Positions 54,501-64,000 of a DNA stretch of 64,000 bases are shown here, in pieces (position 1 is the stretch's first letter; every line of letters begins with the position of its first letter). The stretch comes from Odontesthes bonariensis (lineage: Eukaryota > Chordata > Actinopteri > Atheriniformes > Atherinopsidae), in assembly GCF_027942865.1 (NCBI RefSeq), contig NC_134514.1, positions 2,126,169 through 2,190,168 of the forward strand, in the 5' to 3' direction. The notes under the pieces were generated by a model. The model was not told the DNA's origin. It made no database searches and saw nothing but the letters and a program-made list of their open reading frames with translations. A program made the position numbers and the translations under genes.

Positions 54501-57500
54501 TTTGCCCCTCAGGGCCACCGTACAAACTGAGTGTGTGGTTTGTCGGACTGTATGATGAGGCCGGTGCATCCTGTCCTGGACCCCGCCTCGACCAGAAGCT
54601 GTGGCCCTGCTATCCAAATAATAATCAGAAATAATCCCCCAACACAAACGTCCTTCGGTGTCATCTTGTTGTTGTTGTTGATGATCGAAAAAAGCAGGAA
54701 TATTCCACTTCAGTAAATGTGCAAAATTCTCCTTTAATTTTCTAACTTTGCTATGATAAAATCCAATAAAAGCAAAATAACCACCGGCTAACCGTGGTCA
54801 CTGGTTAGCTGGTTAGCTTCCAGTTGATTGTGGTCACTGGTTACCTGGTTAGCTTCCAGCTGACTGTGGTCACTGGTTAGCTGGTTAGCTTCCAGCTGAT
54901 TGTGGTCACTGGTTAGCTTCCAGTTGACTGTGGTCACTGGTTAGCTTGTTAGCTTCCAGCTGATTGTGGTCACTGGTTAGCTTCCAGCTGACTGTGGTCA
55001 CTGGTTAGCTTCCAGTTGATTGTGGTCACTGGTTAGCTTCCAGTTGATTGTGGTCACTGGTTAGCTTCCAGTTGATTGTGGTCACTGGTTAGCTTCCAGT
55101 TGATTGTGGTCACTGGTTAGCTTCCAGCTAACCAAGCTGCTGGGATTAACAGCAGCTTCCTGATGCTTTCCAGATGATGCTCACTTTGTGTGTTTCCTCC
55201 CGCAGGCGTCTTCACTCTGATTGCCGTGTCGTGGTACGCTGCTCGGGTCATCCAGAACTTCTACGAGCCGCTGTACCCAGGACTGAGGTCGGCCTCACTC
55301 AGACCCTGATGCTCACTGGTGAGCTGGTTAGCTTCCAGCTAACGCTGTGTGTGTGTTGCAGGTTCGAGCTGGGCACTGGTCTGTATCTGGGCTGGGGGGC
55401 CTCCTGTCTGGCCATACTGGGCGGATCGATGCTGTGCTGCTCCTGCAGGTGGAGCTCCTCCGCCCCCGCTGCTCGGTAACGCACCAACACTGCCTGCAGT
55501 ACTGACAGTGTCCACCAGGGGGCACTGTGACCTGTATGAACTATATGAGCTTCCAGCTGACTGTGGTCACTGGTTAGCTTCCAGTTGACTGTGGTCACTG
55601 GTTAGCTGGTTAGCTTCCAGCTGACCGTGGTCACTGGTTAGCTGGTTAGCTTCCAGTTGACTGTGGTCACTGGTTAGCTGGTTAGCTTCCAGTTGACCTT
55701 AGTCACTGGTTAGCTTCCAGTTGACCGTGGTCACTGGTTAGCAGGTTAGCTTCCAGCTGACTGTGGTCACTGGTTAGCTTGTTAGCTTCCAGTTGACTGT
55801 GGTCACTGGTTAGCTGGTTAGCCTCCAGCTGACTGTGGTCACTGGTTAGCTGGTTAGCTTCCAGTTGACTGTGGTCACTGGTTAGCTGGTTAGTTTCCAG
55901 TTGACTGTGGTAACTGGTTAGCTTCCAGCTGACTTTGGTCACTGGTTAGCTTCCAGCTGACTTTGGTCACTGGTTAGCTTCCAGTTGACTGTGGTCCCTT
56001 GTTAGCTTCCAGTTGACCTTAGTCACTGGTTAGCTTCCAGTTAAGTTAAGTTAACTTTATAGTTAACTTTATTGATACCCGAAGGTAGATTGGTCCTCCG
56101 CTTTTAACCCATCCAGGTTGGCACCTGTTGACACACACTTACAGGGTCACACACTCAGAGACAGATGCCAGCCTGGAGCGGTGGGCAGCCATGAAAGCGC
56201 CCGGGGAGCATGGGGGGTACGGTGACCTTAGTCACTGGTTAGCTTGCAGTTGACCCTGGTCACTGGTTAGCTTCCAGTTGACCTTAGTCACTGGTTAGCT
56301 TCCAGTTGACTTTGGTCACCGGTTAGCTTCCAGCTGACCGTGGTCACTGGTTAGCTTCCAGCTGACCTTAGTCACTGGTTAGCTACCAGTTGACTGTGGT
56401 AACTGGTTAGCTCCCATCTGACTGTGGTCACTGGTTAGCTTCCAGTTGGCTGTGGTAACTGGTTAGCTTCCATCTGACTGTGGTCACTGGTTAGCTTCCA
56501 GCTGACTGTGGTCACTGGTTAGCTTCCATCTGACTGTGGTCACTGGTTAGCTTCCAGTTGACTGTGGTCACTGGTTAGCTTCCAGCTGACCGTGGTCACT
56601 GGTTATCTTTCAGTTGACCTTAGTCACTGGTTAGCTTCCAGTTGACTGTGGTCACTGGTTAGCTTCCAGCTGACTGTGGTCACTGGTTAGCTTCCAGCTG
56701 ACCGTGGTCACTGGTTATCTTTCAGTTGACCTTAGTCACTGGTTAGCTTCCAGTTGACTGTGGTCACTGGTTAGCTTCCAGTTGACCTTAGTCACTGGTT
56801 AGCGTCCAGCTGACTTTGGTCACTGGTTAGCTTCCAGTTGACCTTAGTCACTGGTTAGCTTCCAGCTGACTGTGGTAACTGGTTAGCTTCCAGTTGACTG
56901 TGGTCACTGGTTAGCTTCCAGTTAGGGTTGCCAACCGTCCCTTGAAAAACGGAATCGTCCCGTATTTAGAAACAAAAGCATCCGTCCCGTATTGAACTGA
57001 AAAGGGACGCACTTTGTCCCGTATTACTGTGAGAATCCAAAAATAGGCAGTATCATGCCAATGGAAATGAATAACGGGGCTTTATATGAAAATATACGGT
57101 AAATTTTTCCCAGGCCCTGTCCTGCTCTGTGACCAATGAGCTGACAGCATATTCACACACGAGAATACGCTCATCCCATTGGTCGAGGAGTTACTGAGAA
57201 GATAGCGGAAGACAACAAAGCAGCATATATGGCAGTTACGCAGACGCCAACACTACTTTAAGCAGTGGGAGACAAAGTACTCAACTCCAATAATTGAGTC
57301 AAAGTATTGATACTCATGGTCAAATCTTACTCAACTACAAGTAAAAGTCGCTAAAAATTTTACTCAAGTTAAAGTACTGAAGAACTTACTTTTAAAAGTA
57401 CAAACTACATTTTCTAATATCAGTACATTGCTGTATTGTTTTCTGAATGCTTTTACAGAACCATGTAACTCTGAAACCACTTAATGATGAACAGACATGT

Positions 57501-58703
57501 AGACTTTTTGCACCACTCTGCTACAAAATAACAACAACACGGCAACTATGAGCTAACAGTGCAATAGTACTTTACTCAAACGGGGAAAAACATTTTTTCA
57601 TTCATTCGTCTTAAAGTATTGGTGAAATAAAGACACAGGTAAAAAAAAAACAAATAACTTCTCCTTTAAGAAAGATACTTATTTTATTCAGTTAATTTGT
57701 TATTTTATATTAAAGTGAATTGCTGGATAATAATTTGTTTTCCATGTGTTCATGTCACTCAAAAATATGCATCTAATTCAATTCAGGTTCGAGTCAAATA
57801 GTTAAAAAATTGTTTCCAGGCCAGGAAGGGTGAAGGCAATCGGTTTCGGCCGACCCTTCTAATGAGGTGTCCCTTATTTATTTTTCGGGGAGTTGGCAAC
57901 CCTACTTCCAGTTGACCTTAGTCACTGGTTAGCGTCCAGCTGACTTTGGTCACTGGTTAGCTTCCAGTTGACCTTAGTCACTGGTTAGCTTCCAGCTGAC
58001 TGTGGTAACTGGTTAGCTTCCAGTTGACTTTGGTCACTGGTTAGCTTCCAGCTGACTGTGGTAACTGGTTAGCTTCCAGTTGACTGTGGTCACTGGTTAG
58101 CTTCCAGTTGACTGTGGTAACCGGTTAGCTGGTTAGCTTCCAGCTGACTGTGGTCACATGTTAGCTTCCAGTTGACTGTGGTCACTGGTTAGCTGGTTAG
58201 CTTCCAGCTGACTGTGGTCACTGGTTAGCCTCCAGTTGACTGTGGTCACTGGTTAGCTACCAGCTGACCGTGGTCACTGGTTAGCTTCCAGCTGACCGTG
58301 TCACTGGTTAGCTGCCCGCTGTATTTAGGGACCCTCATAGCATCCCTTTAGCTTCCTCCGCTCTGATTGGTCAATCGATCCTTTTCCGTCACATCATCAG
58401 AACCGTGGTCCTTTAAAACTTTCACCTCATAATTAAAACCTTAATCCAGTTCATCAGATTGTATTGTTCAAATTTCCTTTGATGCATATTTTTTCTGTCC
58501 TGACTGTAATTTAGCTTTTTAATTATTATATTTTATCATTATATCTCTGTTAACTGTCTGAAACACGTCGTTGTGTTCTGACCTCTAACATCCCGACTCG
58601 CTCCTGCAGGCATCTTTCTTACTACTCCACCACCAGCCAGCCGCAGACCATCTACCGAGCAGCTCCTTCCTCCACCAGCAGCAGCTGCAAAGCTTACGTC
58701 TGA
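51504..58703 (+). CDS. Claudin family tight-junction protein (5 exons)
   Basis: Exons are 51504-51720, 54145-54303, 55206-55287, 55362-55448 and 58610-58703, all GT-AG and in phase, totalling 212 residues. Claudins are four-pass membrane proteins that form tight-junction strands. The signature is present: W29, GLW (47-49), and C52/C62 spaced C-x9-C in the first loop. TM1 is ALQVVGLVLGVLSWCL, TM2 ALMILSLLIGLASIVVSAL, TM3 GGILFIVSGVFTLIAVSWY and TM4 YLGWGASCLAILGGSMLCC. The tail ends KAYV, a PDZ-binding motif. The five-exon structure and the YPGLRFELG junction resemble claudin-10/15-type genes. I do not assign a paralogue number. The exon 2 start at TTAG/TTCACG was chosen because it alone keeps phase. 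AATAAA occurs at 59080-59085. Introns 1, 2 and 4 are swollen by mobile elements and a 28-bp minisatellite. Confidence 0.93.
51806..51872. mobile_element. Retroelement tail at insertion site of BED copy 4
   Basis: GGTTTATCTATACAGCACAG and TTCAAAGTGCTTCACAGATA resemble the LINE tail at 43990-44040. The BED element begins right after it. Confidence 0.5.
52120..53265 (+). mobile_element. Nested repeat with TGCCAATGCCGAAGGCATTA
   Basis: The segment starting TTATTATTATGGGTGCCAAT is a dispersed fish repeat without coding capacity. It includes the small palindrome AATGCCGAAGGCATT. It interrupts the BED element. The right boundary is uncertain. Confidence 0.45.
53510..53815 (+). CDS. Solo BED-type zinc finger ORF of a transposon, copy 4
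   Basis: The 101-residue product matches the copy at 16308-16613 with a single visible change (HFHFKV for HFHVKV). The BED finger residues CKHC and YHLKAKH are intact. The ATG lies in context AAACATGGAG, about 50 bp after the 32-bp array. It sits within claudin intron 1 on the sense strand. Confidence 0.55.
   Translation: MEKGTELLLGHFHFKVLPDGGVDRTKVICKHCQVELSSQRSSSSLKYHLKAKHTTDSSKSFKETDSGARLLHKNYRKMLMLKVCLHNKCYGTFIHMAAHLK
54780..55145. repeat. 28-bp minisatellite in claudin intron 2
   Basis: The unit CACTGGTTAGCTTCCAGTTG plus ACTGTGGT repeats about 12 times, some units with an extra GCTGGTTA. The same unit is found in introns 3 and 4. Confidence 0.93.
55288..55361 (+). other. Minimal claudin intron 3 (74 nt) carrying a repeat unit
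   Basis: The intron reads GTCGGC at the donor and TTGCAG at the acceptor, and contains CTGGTTAGCTTCCAGCTAAC, one unit of the minisatellite that fills introns 2 and 4. Confidence 0.75.
55548..56922. repeat. 28-bp minisatellite in claudin intron 4, left block
   Basis: About 45 units of the CACTGGTTAGCTTCCAGTTG type, with variants GACCTTAGT, GACTTTGGT and CATCTGACT. The block is interrupted at about 56040-56225 by a retroelement-like segment (CTTTATTGATACCCGAAGGT ... GGGGAGCATGGGGGGTAC). Confidence 0.93.
56923..57904 (+). mobile_element. hAT element (982 bp) inserted in the minisatellite
   Basis: The ends are TAGGGTTGCCAACCGTCC and GGGGAGTTGGCAACCCTA, inverted. The 8 bp CTTCCAGT is at 56915-56922 and 57905-57912, exactly flanking. 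Inside is a segment starting AGTGGGAGACAAAGTACTCA (about 57264-57430), possibly a nested repeat. No transposase is encoded. A truncated relative lies at 733-906. Confidence 0.9.
57905..58318. repeat. 28-bp minisatellite in claudin intron 4, right block
   Basis: About 14 units continuing the block before the hAT element. Loss of the insertion would rejoin the array in register. Confidence 0.93.
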
Positions 58704-59771
58704 GCCTCTGATCCCGCCCGAGAAACCACATTTAATCCTGGGAAGTTGTTCAAAATGAGTGTGTGCAGCAGGCGGGACGCTTCAACACAAAAAATTAAGT
58801 TTGAAACTTATAATTTATTTATTACATAAACCTGATTTCTTTATTTTATGATGCACCGACTGTTTGTTGATTGATCACTTTTGGAGTCTTTTCATTTTTA
58901 AATGTGAAAACATCATGTTGGCTGCTACCAGCAAAATTAAACTACAACTCCCAGGATGCATTTCACCAACACACAGAAAGGCAGTTTCTCTGATGTCCCT
59001 TTTTAAAAAAAAATCTGGTTCTAAAGACTTAAATGTTCAAACAAATCAATCAATACATTTAAAAGATCTGAGATAAATGAATAAATGTGAAATCAATTAA
59101 TTGATACAGTGTGGGTTTTTTGTGGGAACAATATTATTATTATTATATATGGAAATAAAACTGTAACTATTTAAAAATATGTGAAAAAAGTGTAAACATG
59201 GAAATACATAATTAAAAAAATAAAGAAAAACTTTTTTCCTTATTTTTACTATCACAGTTCTGTTGTGGAGACATTTAAAAAGCGCTCAGAATTATTTTTA
59301 ACTCATATTTAACGGTTTTAACACCCTGGAGTACCCCACCACCACCACTGGGTGGCAGTGTTTCCCTGTTATATTTAGTTTTAACACCAGATTCACTAAA
59401 GTCCTCAGAAATAATCTGATATTCAACATGTTTTCTTGTGATACTTCACCTTTTCTCTTTATAGACTTTTATCATGTTTTATTCCTTTAAGTAACGGAGG
59501 ATGTGATGTTTTATCTTCAGTCTTTTTAACCTTTATTTATTTCCCTGGAAGCAACGAGCTTCCATCTGTTATTTGGGTTCATTTTCACCTCAAAGTGATT
59601 AAAAGTGATTCAAACTTATAAACATTTGTTCGGTCTGTAACGAGATGAAAAGTCAAAGTGAACTCCACCTGCTTCCGTTTTTTACGCCGATTCAGACACG
59701 ACAGAGAAGCAAAAGAAAAAGTTTTAATTCGAAAACAAACAAGACGAGGACGTTGTCACGGTGACGAGCGA
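58704..59771. other. 3' UTRs of claudin and ILKAP, and a duplicated segment
   Basis: AATAAA for the claudin is at 59080-59085 (another at 59154). ATTAAA for ILKAP reads on the minus strand at 59728-59723, 44 nt after its stop. The segment 59318-59600 is duplicated at 61380-61535 plus 62447-62570. Confidence 0.6.
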
Positions 59772-62700
59772 TCAGCAGCCAATGGAAACCAGGATGACGG
59801 TGACGTTGTCGGCGCAGCCCCGCCTCACCGCCTCGCCGGCCAGCTGCTGGCAGGCGGACTCGAACCGCACCTCCTCCTCCGTCACGCCCGACCGCGGCTC
59901 CACGCTGCCGTCCTGCGGGGGGGAAACGGTCAAAGGATCGTTGGGTTCGGGACGGGAAAAAAGAGAACAACTTAGCCCCGCCCCTTTTTCACAGCTTTTA
60001 AAGGAAAAGTTCACACCTGCAGCAGGTTGAGGACGAACTTGTTGGCTTCGTCGGCTGAAAACACTTTGAACAAACCGTCACAGGCGAGGATGATGAACCT
60101 GCAGGGAGACAGGTGGGAAACTTAGCCCCGCCCCTTTTTTCATAGGCGAGAATGATGAACCTGCAGTGAGACAGGTGGGAAACTTAGCCCCGCCCCTTTT
60201 TTTTTACAGGCGAGGATGATGAACCTGCAGTGAGACAGGTGGGAAACTTAGCCCCGCCCCTTTTTACAACAACGAACAGCGAGAGAGAAACTGAAGCTGT
60301 GGTCACTCGGGTGGTTTCCTTCATCATCGAGTCTGGAGTCGTTCAACATGTGTGTGCAAACCCTGATTCTGGTTCTTTGATTCTAGTTCTGGTTTCGATT
60401 CTGGTTCTGATTCTGATTCTGGTTCTGATTCTGATTCTGGTTCTAGTTCTGGTTCCGATTCCGGTTCTAGTACTGATTCTGGTTCTTATTCTGGTTCTGA
60501 TTGATTCTGGTTCTTTGATTCTGGTTCCGATTCTGGTTCTGATTCTGATTCCGGTTCAGATTCAGATTCTGGTTCTGGTTCTGCTGTAACTTCCAATCAT
60601 TAAACACAACCTGGACTCGGATACGAGGTCAAACATTCATATTCAGGCCAAAAGAATCGTTCAGAAAGTGAAATAAGTACATTTTCTGCTTTAATCTTAA
60701 ACTGAATTCACGTCAGTTTAAGATTAAATAAAAGTTGATTTTTTAACTTTTATTTCTCATTTTAATTGGAAAATATTTCACTTCTTGAAAATAATACATT
60801 TATTTGCGAAATAAGTAATTATTTATGATTAGAAAACTGTGTCAAAGTAAATAAAAATAAATTCAGTTTAAAATCAAATCAGAAAAAGATTCATTTCACG
60901 CTCTGATTATTCTGACTGTGGCAGCTTCGGGCTTCCGTACTTGACGCTCCGTTTTAAAGCCTTGATCTGTTCTTGCCTGTCATTGGCTGTGAGCTGACAC
61001 CTCCTCAGGTCGGGCGTGGAGATGACGCCGCAGCGTTTGTACTGACCGTCTCCGATGGATCGGGACACCTCCAGCACCCCGAGCACCCGGCCGTCCCTGC
61101 GAGCACCCGGAGACACAAACCGACAGGCCGCCGTTAGTTTCGCCCCCCCGAGGACTCGGGTCGGAGGTCAGGAGCTAAAAACCCAACCTGACGGTGCCTC
61201 CGGCCCTCTGGATCCTCATGCGCTCCTCGTAGATGGTCGGGTTGTGCTCCTTACTGAGCGCCAGCGTCACCGGCCTCCTCTGCCCGTCCGCCGCCGCCTC
61301 CGTCCGACACAACACCGCCTGCAGACACGAAGGCGCCGTCAGATGGTTTGACCGACCCGCAGATCAGTGTTTCCCTGTTATCTTGGGAAAGACTAGTTTT
61401 AACACCCTGCAGTACCCCACTACCACCACTGGGTGGCAGTGTTTCCCTGTTATCTTTAGTTATAACACCAGAGATTCACTAAAGTTAACATTTTTTCTTG
61501 TGATATTTAACCTTTTCTCTTCATAGACTTTTATCAGGGACAGTTCGCCTCTTTAAAGGGACAGTTCGCCTCTTCTGACATGAAGCTGTGTAACATCCCA
61601 TATCAGCAGCATCATTTCTGAACATCTTCTTACCCCCTGCTGCGTCCTGTGAGCAGAGTTCCAGCCTCGTTTTGGTGTTGATGAAGGTAGTCCGGCTAGT
61701 TGGCTGGGGTTTAAAAAATAAAGCGTTTTGCTTCTCAGAACAATATGCGTTCAACAGAGTAATACATTTGCATCACAAAATGGTTCTCCAGGAAAAAGTC
61801 AGACCTCACAATCTCTTGGCCCTATTTTTGCCTCCCTTGATATCAAATCCTCGATGCTTCGCTCAACATCGTTTCACACGGGCAGTTATTTCCGTCACAC
61901 AACGTGCGCACGTTTGCAGCAGCTTCATTTTAGAGAAGCTAACAGAAGTTAACGCAGCTGGATGTTAGCTAGAAAGCTAATAGCTGCCGTTCTATGGTCC
62001 TGCGCTTGGCGCTATTTTTGCCTCCCTTGATATCAATGCGTCCAGCCACCTAGCGATAGCTGCACCTGTTTAGGTGTTTGCTGCTCGGTCTGCACAGTTT
62101 ATATTGGAGCCTTTAATATCAAGGGAGAGAAAATAGGGCCAAGAGATTGTGAGGTCTGACTTTTTCCTGGAGAACCATTTTGTGATGCAAATGTATTACT
62201 CTGTTGAACGCATATTGTTCTGAGAAGCAAAACGCTTTATTTTTTAAACCCCAGCCAACTAGCCGGACTACCTTCATCAACACCAAAACGAGGCTGGAAC
62301 TCTGCTCACAGGACGCAGCAGGGGGTAAGAAGATGTTCATAAATGATGCTGCTGATATGGGATGTTACACAGCTTCATGTCAGAAGAGGCGAACTGTCCC
62401 TTTAAAGAGGCGAACTGTCCCTTTAAAGAGGCGAACTGTCCCTTTAAGTAACGGAGGATGTGATGTTTTATCTTCAGCTTTTTAACCTTTATTTCTTTCC
62501 CTGGAAGAAACAAGCTTCCATCTGTTCTTTGGGTTTATTTTCCCCTCATAAAGTGATTCAAACTTTCCCGTCGATGAAAACATTCGTAAACAGCAGAGTC
62601 CCGCTCACCCTGCTGTCGCCCAGGTTGGCCACGTACGCCGTGTCGTCCACCAGCAGCACGCAGGTCGCCGTGGAGCCGTCCTTCCACGCCGGCTTCCTGC

Positions 62701-63047
62701 TCAGAGAAACACGAGTGAGGTTCGGCGTCGGTCCGCGTTTCGGAGGATTGAAATCCGTCTTACTGGCTGGAGGCTTTCTTCAGGAACTCTTCGTCCGTCT
62801 GTCGGAAAGTGTCGACGAGGCATTTCTTTATCAGCTTCTCGAAGTTTTCGGGGTCGCCTGAAACAGAAAAAAAAACCCACGTCGGCCGTCACGCTTCAGG
62901 AGGTTCATCGTCTGGCAGCAGAAACACGACGGAGACTCACCGCTGGGGAACCTCTTGGCCAGGTTGTGGTGAAGATGCTCGGCGGCGAATCGTGAGGCCC
63001 GAGCTCCGCCGTGACCGTCGAACACGGCGAAGTACGAGACGCGAGAC
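59772..63047 (-). CDS. ilkap: Integrin-linked-kinase-associated PP2C phosphatase, 3' seven exons (partial)
   Basis: Exons on the minus strand are 63047-62941, 62857-62764, 62696-62609, 61318-61188, 61096-60977, 60098-60017 and 59912-59772, with phases consistent throughout. The 5' exons are beyond the window edge. ILKAP is a Mg/Mn-dependent Ser/Thr phosphatase that restrains integrin-linked kinase signalling. Visible PP2C motifs are YFAVFDGHGG (metal-binding Asp), WKDGSTAT, NLGDSR, LEVSRSIGDGQYK, ILACDGLFKV and the last metal site ADNVTVIL, ending SIGC. The intron between 60977 and 60098 uses a GC donor (ACAG/GCAAGA). Introns contain a foldback element, a GATTCT/GGTTCT repeat and duplicated acceptor copies. 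Confidence 0.94.
60079..60262 (-). repeat. 62-64 bp tandem duplication containing an ILKAP splice acceptor
   Basis: The words GATGATGAACCTGCAG and AGACAGGTGGGAAACTTAGC recur three times. The first copy (60099-60100) is the real acceptor of the sixth visible exon. The other two place the same AG plus about 17 exon bases at 60161-60162 and 60225-60226, upstream in the intron. Confidence 0.85.
60365..60585. repeat. (GATTCTGGTTCT)n repeat in ILKAP intron
   Basis: Alternating GATTCT and GGTTCT hexamers with CCGATT and AGTTCT variants. The plus-strand ORF encoding ILVLVL repeats is an artefact. Confidence 0.92.
61380..61535. repeat. Duplicated copy of 59318-59475 (left half)
   Basis: ACTGGGTGGCAGTGTTTCCC through CATAGACTTTTATCA matches the segment near 59345-59475. 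It continues at 62447 after the foldback insertion. Confidence 0.85.
61536..62446. mobile_element. Foldback element, most complete copy
   Basis: The left arm (61536-61830) starts with two units of GGGACAGTTCGCCTCTTTAA, and the right arm (62125-62446) ends with three. The arms are inverted repeats of about 290 bp. The loop (61830-62125) has its own ends CCTCCCTTGATATCAA and TTTAATATCAAGGGAG. No ORF for a transposase is seen. It lies in an ILKAP intron. Confidence 0.88.
62447..62570. repeat. Duplicated copy of 59490-59600 (right half)
   Basis: AGTAACGGAGGATGTGATGT and CTGGAAGAAACAAGCTTCCA match the segment at 59491-59580, completing the duplication interrupted by the foldback element. Confidence 0.85.
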
Positions 63048-63109
63048 CTGCGGGACACAAAGAGAGGCGGCGTCCAGCGGCCCACATTACAACCGGAGGT
63101 TCAGTCAAC

Positions 63110-63725
63110 CGTTTTATTCTGTCTGCTCCTAAAATTATGTAAAATTGTGTTAGTTTTCATGCCTTGAATCTATATTTTCTTTGGCTTGAAACAGCTCCTG
63201 CAGGATTTAAGCTAAATATCCGCCTCTGTGCAGATGAGACTCTGATTTATGTTCCATCCTGTCAAATTTCCGAAAAATAATGTAATTCAATGTTTGTATT
63301 CTATCAATTATCCCATCAATGAATCATTTCATACGAATAACTAACATTTTTTTATTCTGTCTGCTCCTAAAATGATGTCAGATAATGTTGTAATTCCCAG
63401 TCTGACCTGAAGGTGTCAGGGTTGTTTCACATTCCGGACACCTGAGCTCGGACGCCGTTTGTCCAGCAACACAATGGAGTTGCTGGCGGCTTCAGATGAT
63501 GAAGAGGAGTTAGTTTTCATGCCTTGAATCTATATATTTTTTGCCTTTAAACAGCTCAAACAGCATTTAAGCTAAATATCCGCCTCTATGCAGATGAGAC
63601 TCTGATTTATGTTCCATCCTCTCAAAGTTCTGAAAAATAATGCAATTTAATGTTTCACGATGATTTAGGTGATCGAGTATTCTATCAATTATCCCATCGA
63701 TGAATCATTTTATACGAATAACTAA
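63110..63725 (+). repeat. Tandem duplication (about 360 bp) with LINE RT remnants
   Basis: TTAGTTTTCATGCCTTGAAT starts the unit at 63149 and 63510. CAATTATCCCATC..TGAATCATT recurs at 63306 and 63688. Each unit encodes a remnant like RLCADETLIYVPSC, similar to the YADDTLIY box of LINE reverse transcriptases but with the first Asp pair damaged. It lies in the partial ILKAP intron. Confidence 0.7.
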
Positions 63726-63839
63726 CGTGAACCATTCACTGGTAAATTTAAGTGTTGACGTGGATTTAAATGCGACATAGAACAAGTAGTTCTGGTGACA
63801 TTTAAACGATTCTTTGAGTAATTCGAGTAAAACAACATC

Positions 63840-63985
63840 GTCCCGTTTCACACTGACAGTGATTTCCGTCACACAACGTGGACACGTTTGCAGCAGCTTG
63901 ATTTTAGAGAAGCTAACAGATGTTAACACAGCTGGATGTTAGCTAGAAAGCTAATAGCTGCCGTTCTATGGTCCTGCTATAGGAG
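63840..63985. mobile_element. Fragment of the foldback element loop
   Basis: GATTTCCGTCACACAACGTG through TAGCTGCCGTTCTATGGTCC matches the loop at about 61880-62000. Only this part is within the window. Confidence 0.7.
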
Positions 63986-64000
63986 GAGGAAGGTGTTTCA

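Noticed and set aside
61055-61351. Plus-strand ORFs over ILKAP exons
   Set aside because: The minus strand encodes PP2C motifs with correct splice sites. The plus frames are shadows.

Overview
The window looks like teleost fish nuclear DNA. It carries spliced vertebrate genes with short introns and GT-AG junctions, fish-type hAT, Tc1 and LINE copies, and a very large load of minisatellites. I found no prokaryotic gene, rRNA, tRNA or CRISPR array. Gene models were built by hand: splice sites were chosen so that reading phase is kept and family motifs stay intact.

Four protein-coding genes are supported, all in the right-hand half. MB21D2 (minus strand, two coding exons, 37821 to 30843) is a Mab-21/cGAS-like protein of 504 residues. 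PARL (plus, ten coding exons, 39570 to 47774) is the mitochondrial inner-membrane rhomboid protease, 362 residues. A claudin (plus, five exons, 51504 to 58703) is a 212-residue tight-junction protein ending in KAYV. ILKAP (minus, seven exons visible, 63047 to 59772) is a PP2C-type phosphatase whose 5' exons lie beyond the right edge. MB21D2 and PARL are head to head about 1.75 kb apart. The claudin and ILKAP are tail to tail about 1.1 kb apart. The four have unrelated functions and no operon-like logic applies.

The left 30 kb holds no gene I can recognise. It is a field of mobile elements and tandem arrays: a BED-finger hAT-like family (1.4-2.7 kb, two copies at 16.2-17.7 kb, and again at 51.9-54.0 kb), an element with an internal CATACTTCCAT array (3.8-5.1 kb), a 2.2 kb array of an 11-bp unit (6.2-8.4 kb), an 85-bp array (9.0-9.7 kb), an hAT copy with an 8-bp target duplication (10.96-11.78 kb), a 22-bp array, a 346-bp array, a 3 kb array of a 43-bp unit (18.25-21.27 kb), and an almost full-length L1-type LINE (21.87-27.49 kb) with an exact 17-bp target-site duplication. 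The LINE is itself split by a TTAA-flanked MITE.

The most striking theme is that several mobile families here carry minisatellites that apparently grew out of their own sequence. The BED element has a 32-bp internal array, the GGCTGTGTT element has the CATACT array, and a foldback element has up to 21 copies of its terminal 21 bp. The claudin has nine CAGGTG boxes at exactly 10-bp spacing just before its start codon, and a 28-bp minisatellite spread over introns 2, 3 and 4.
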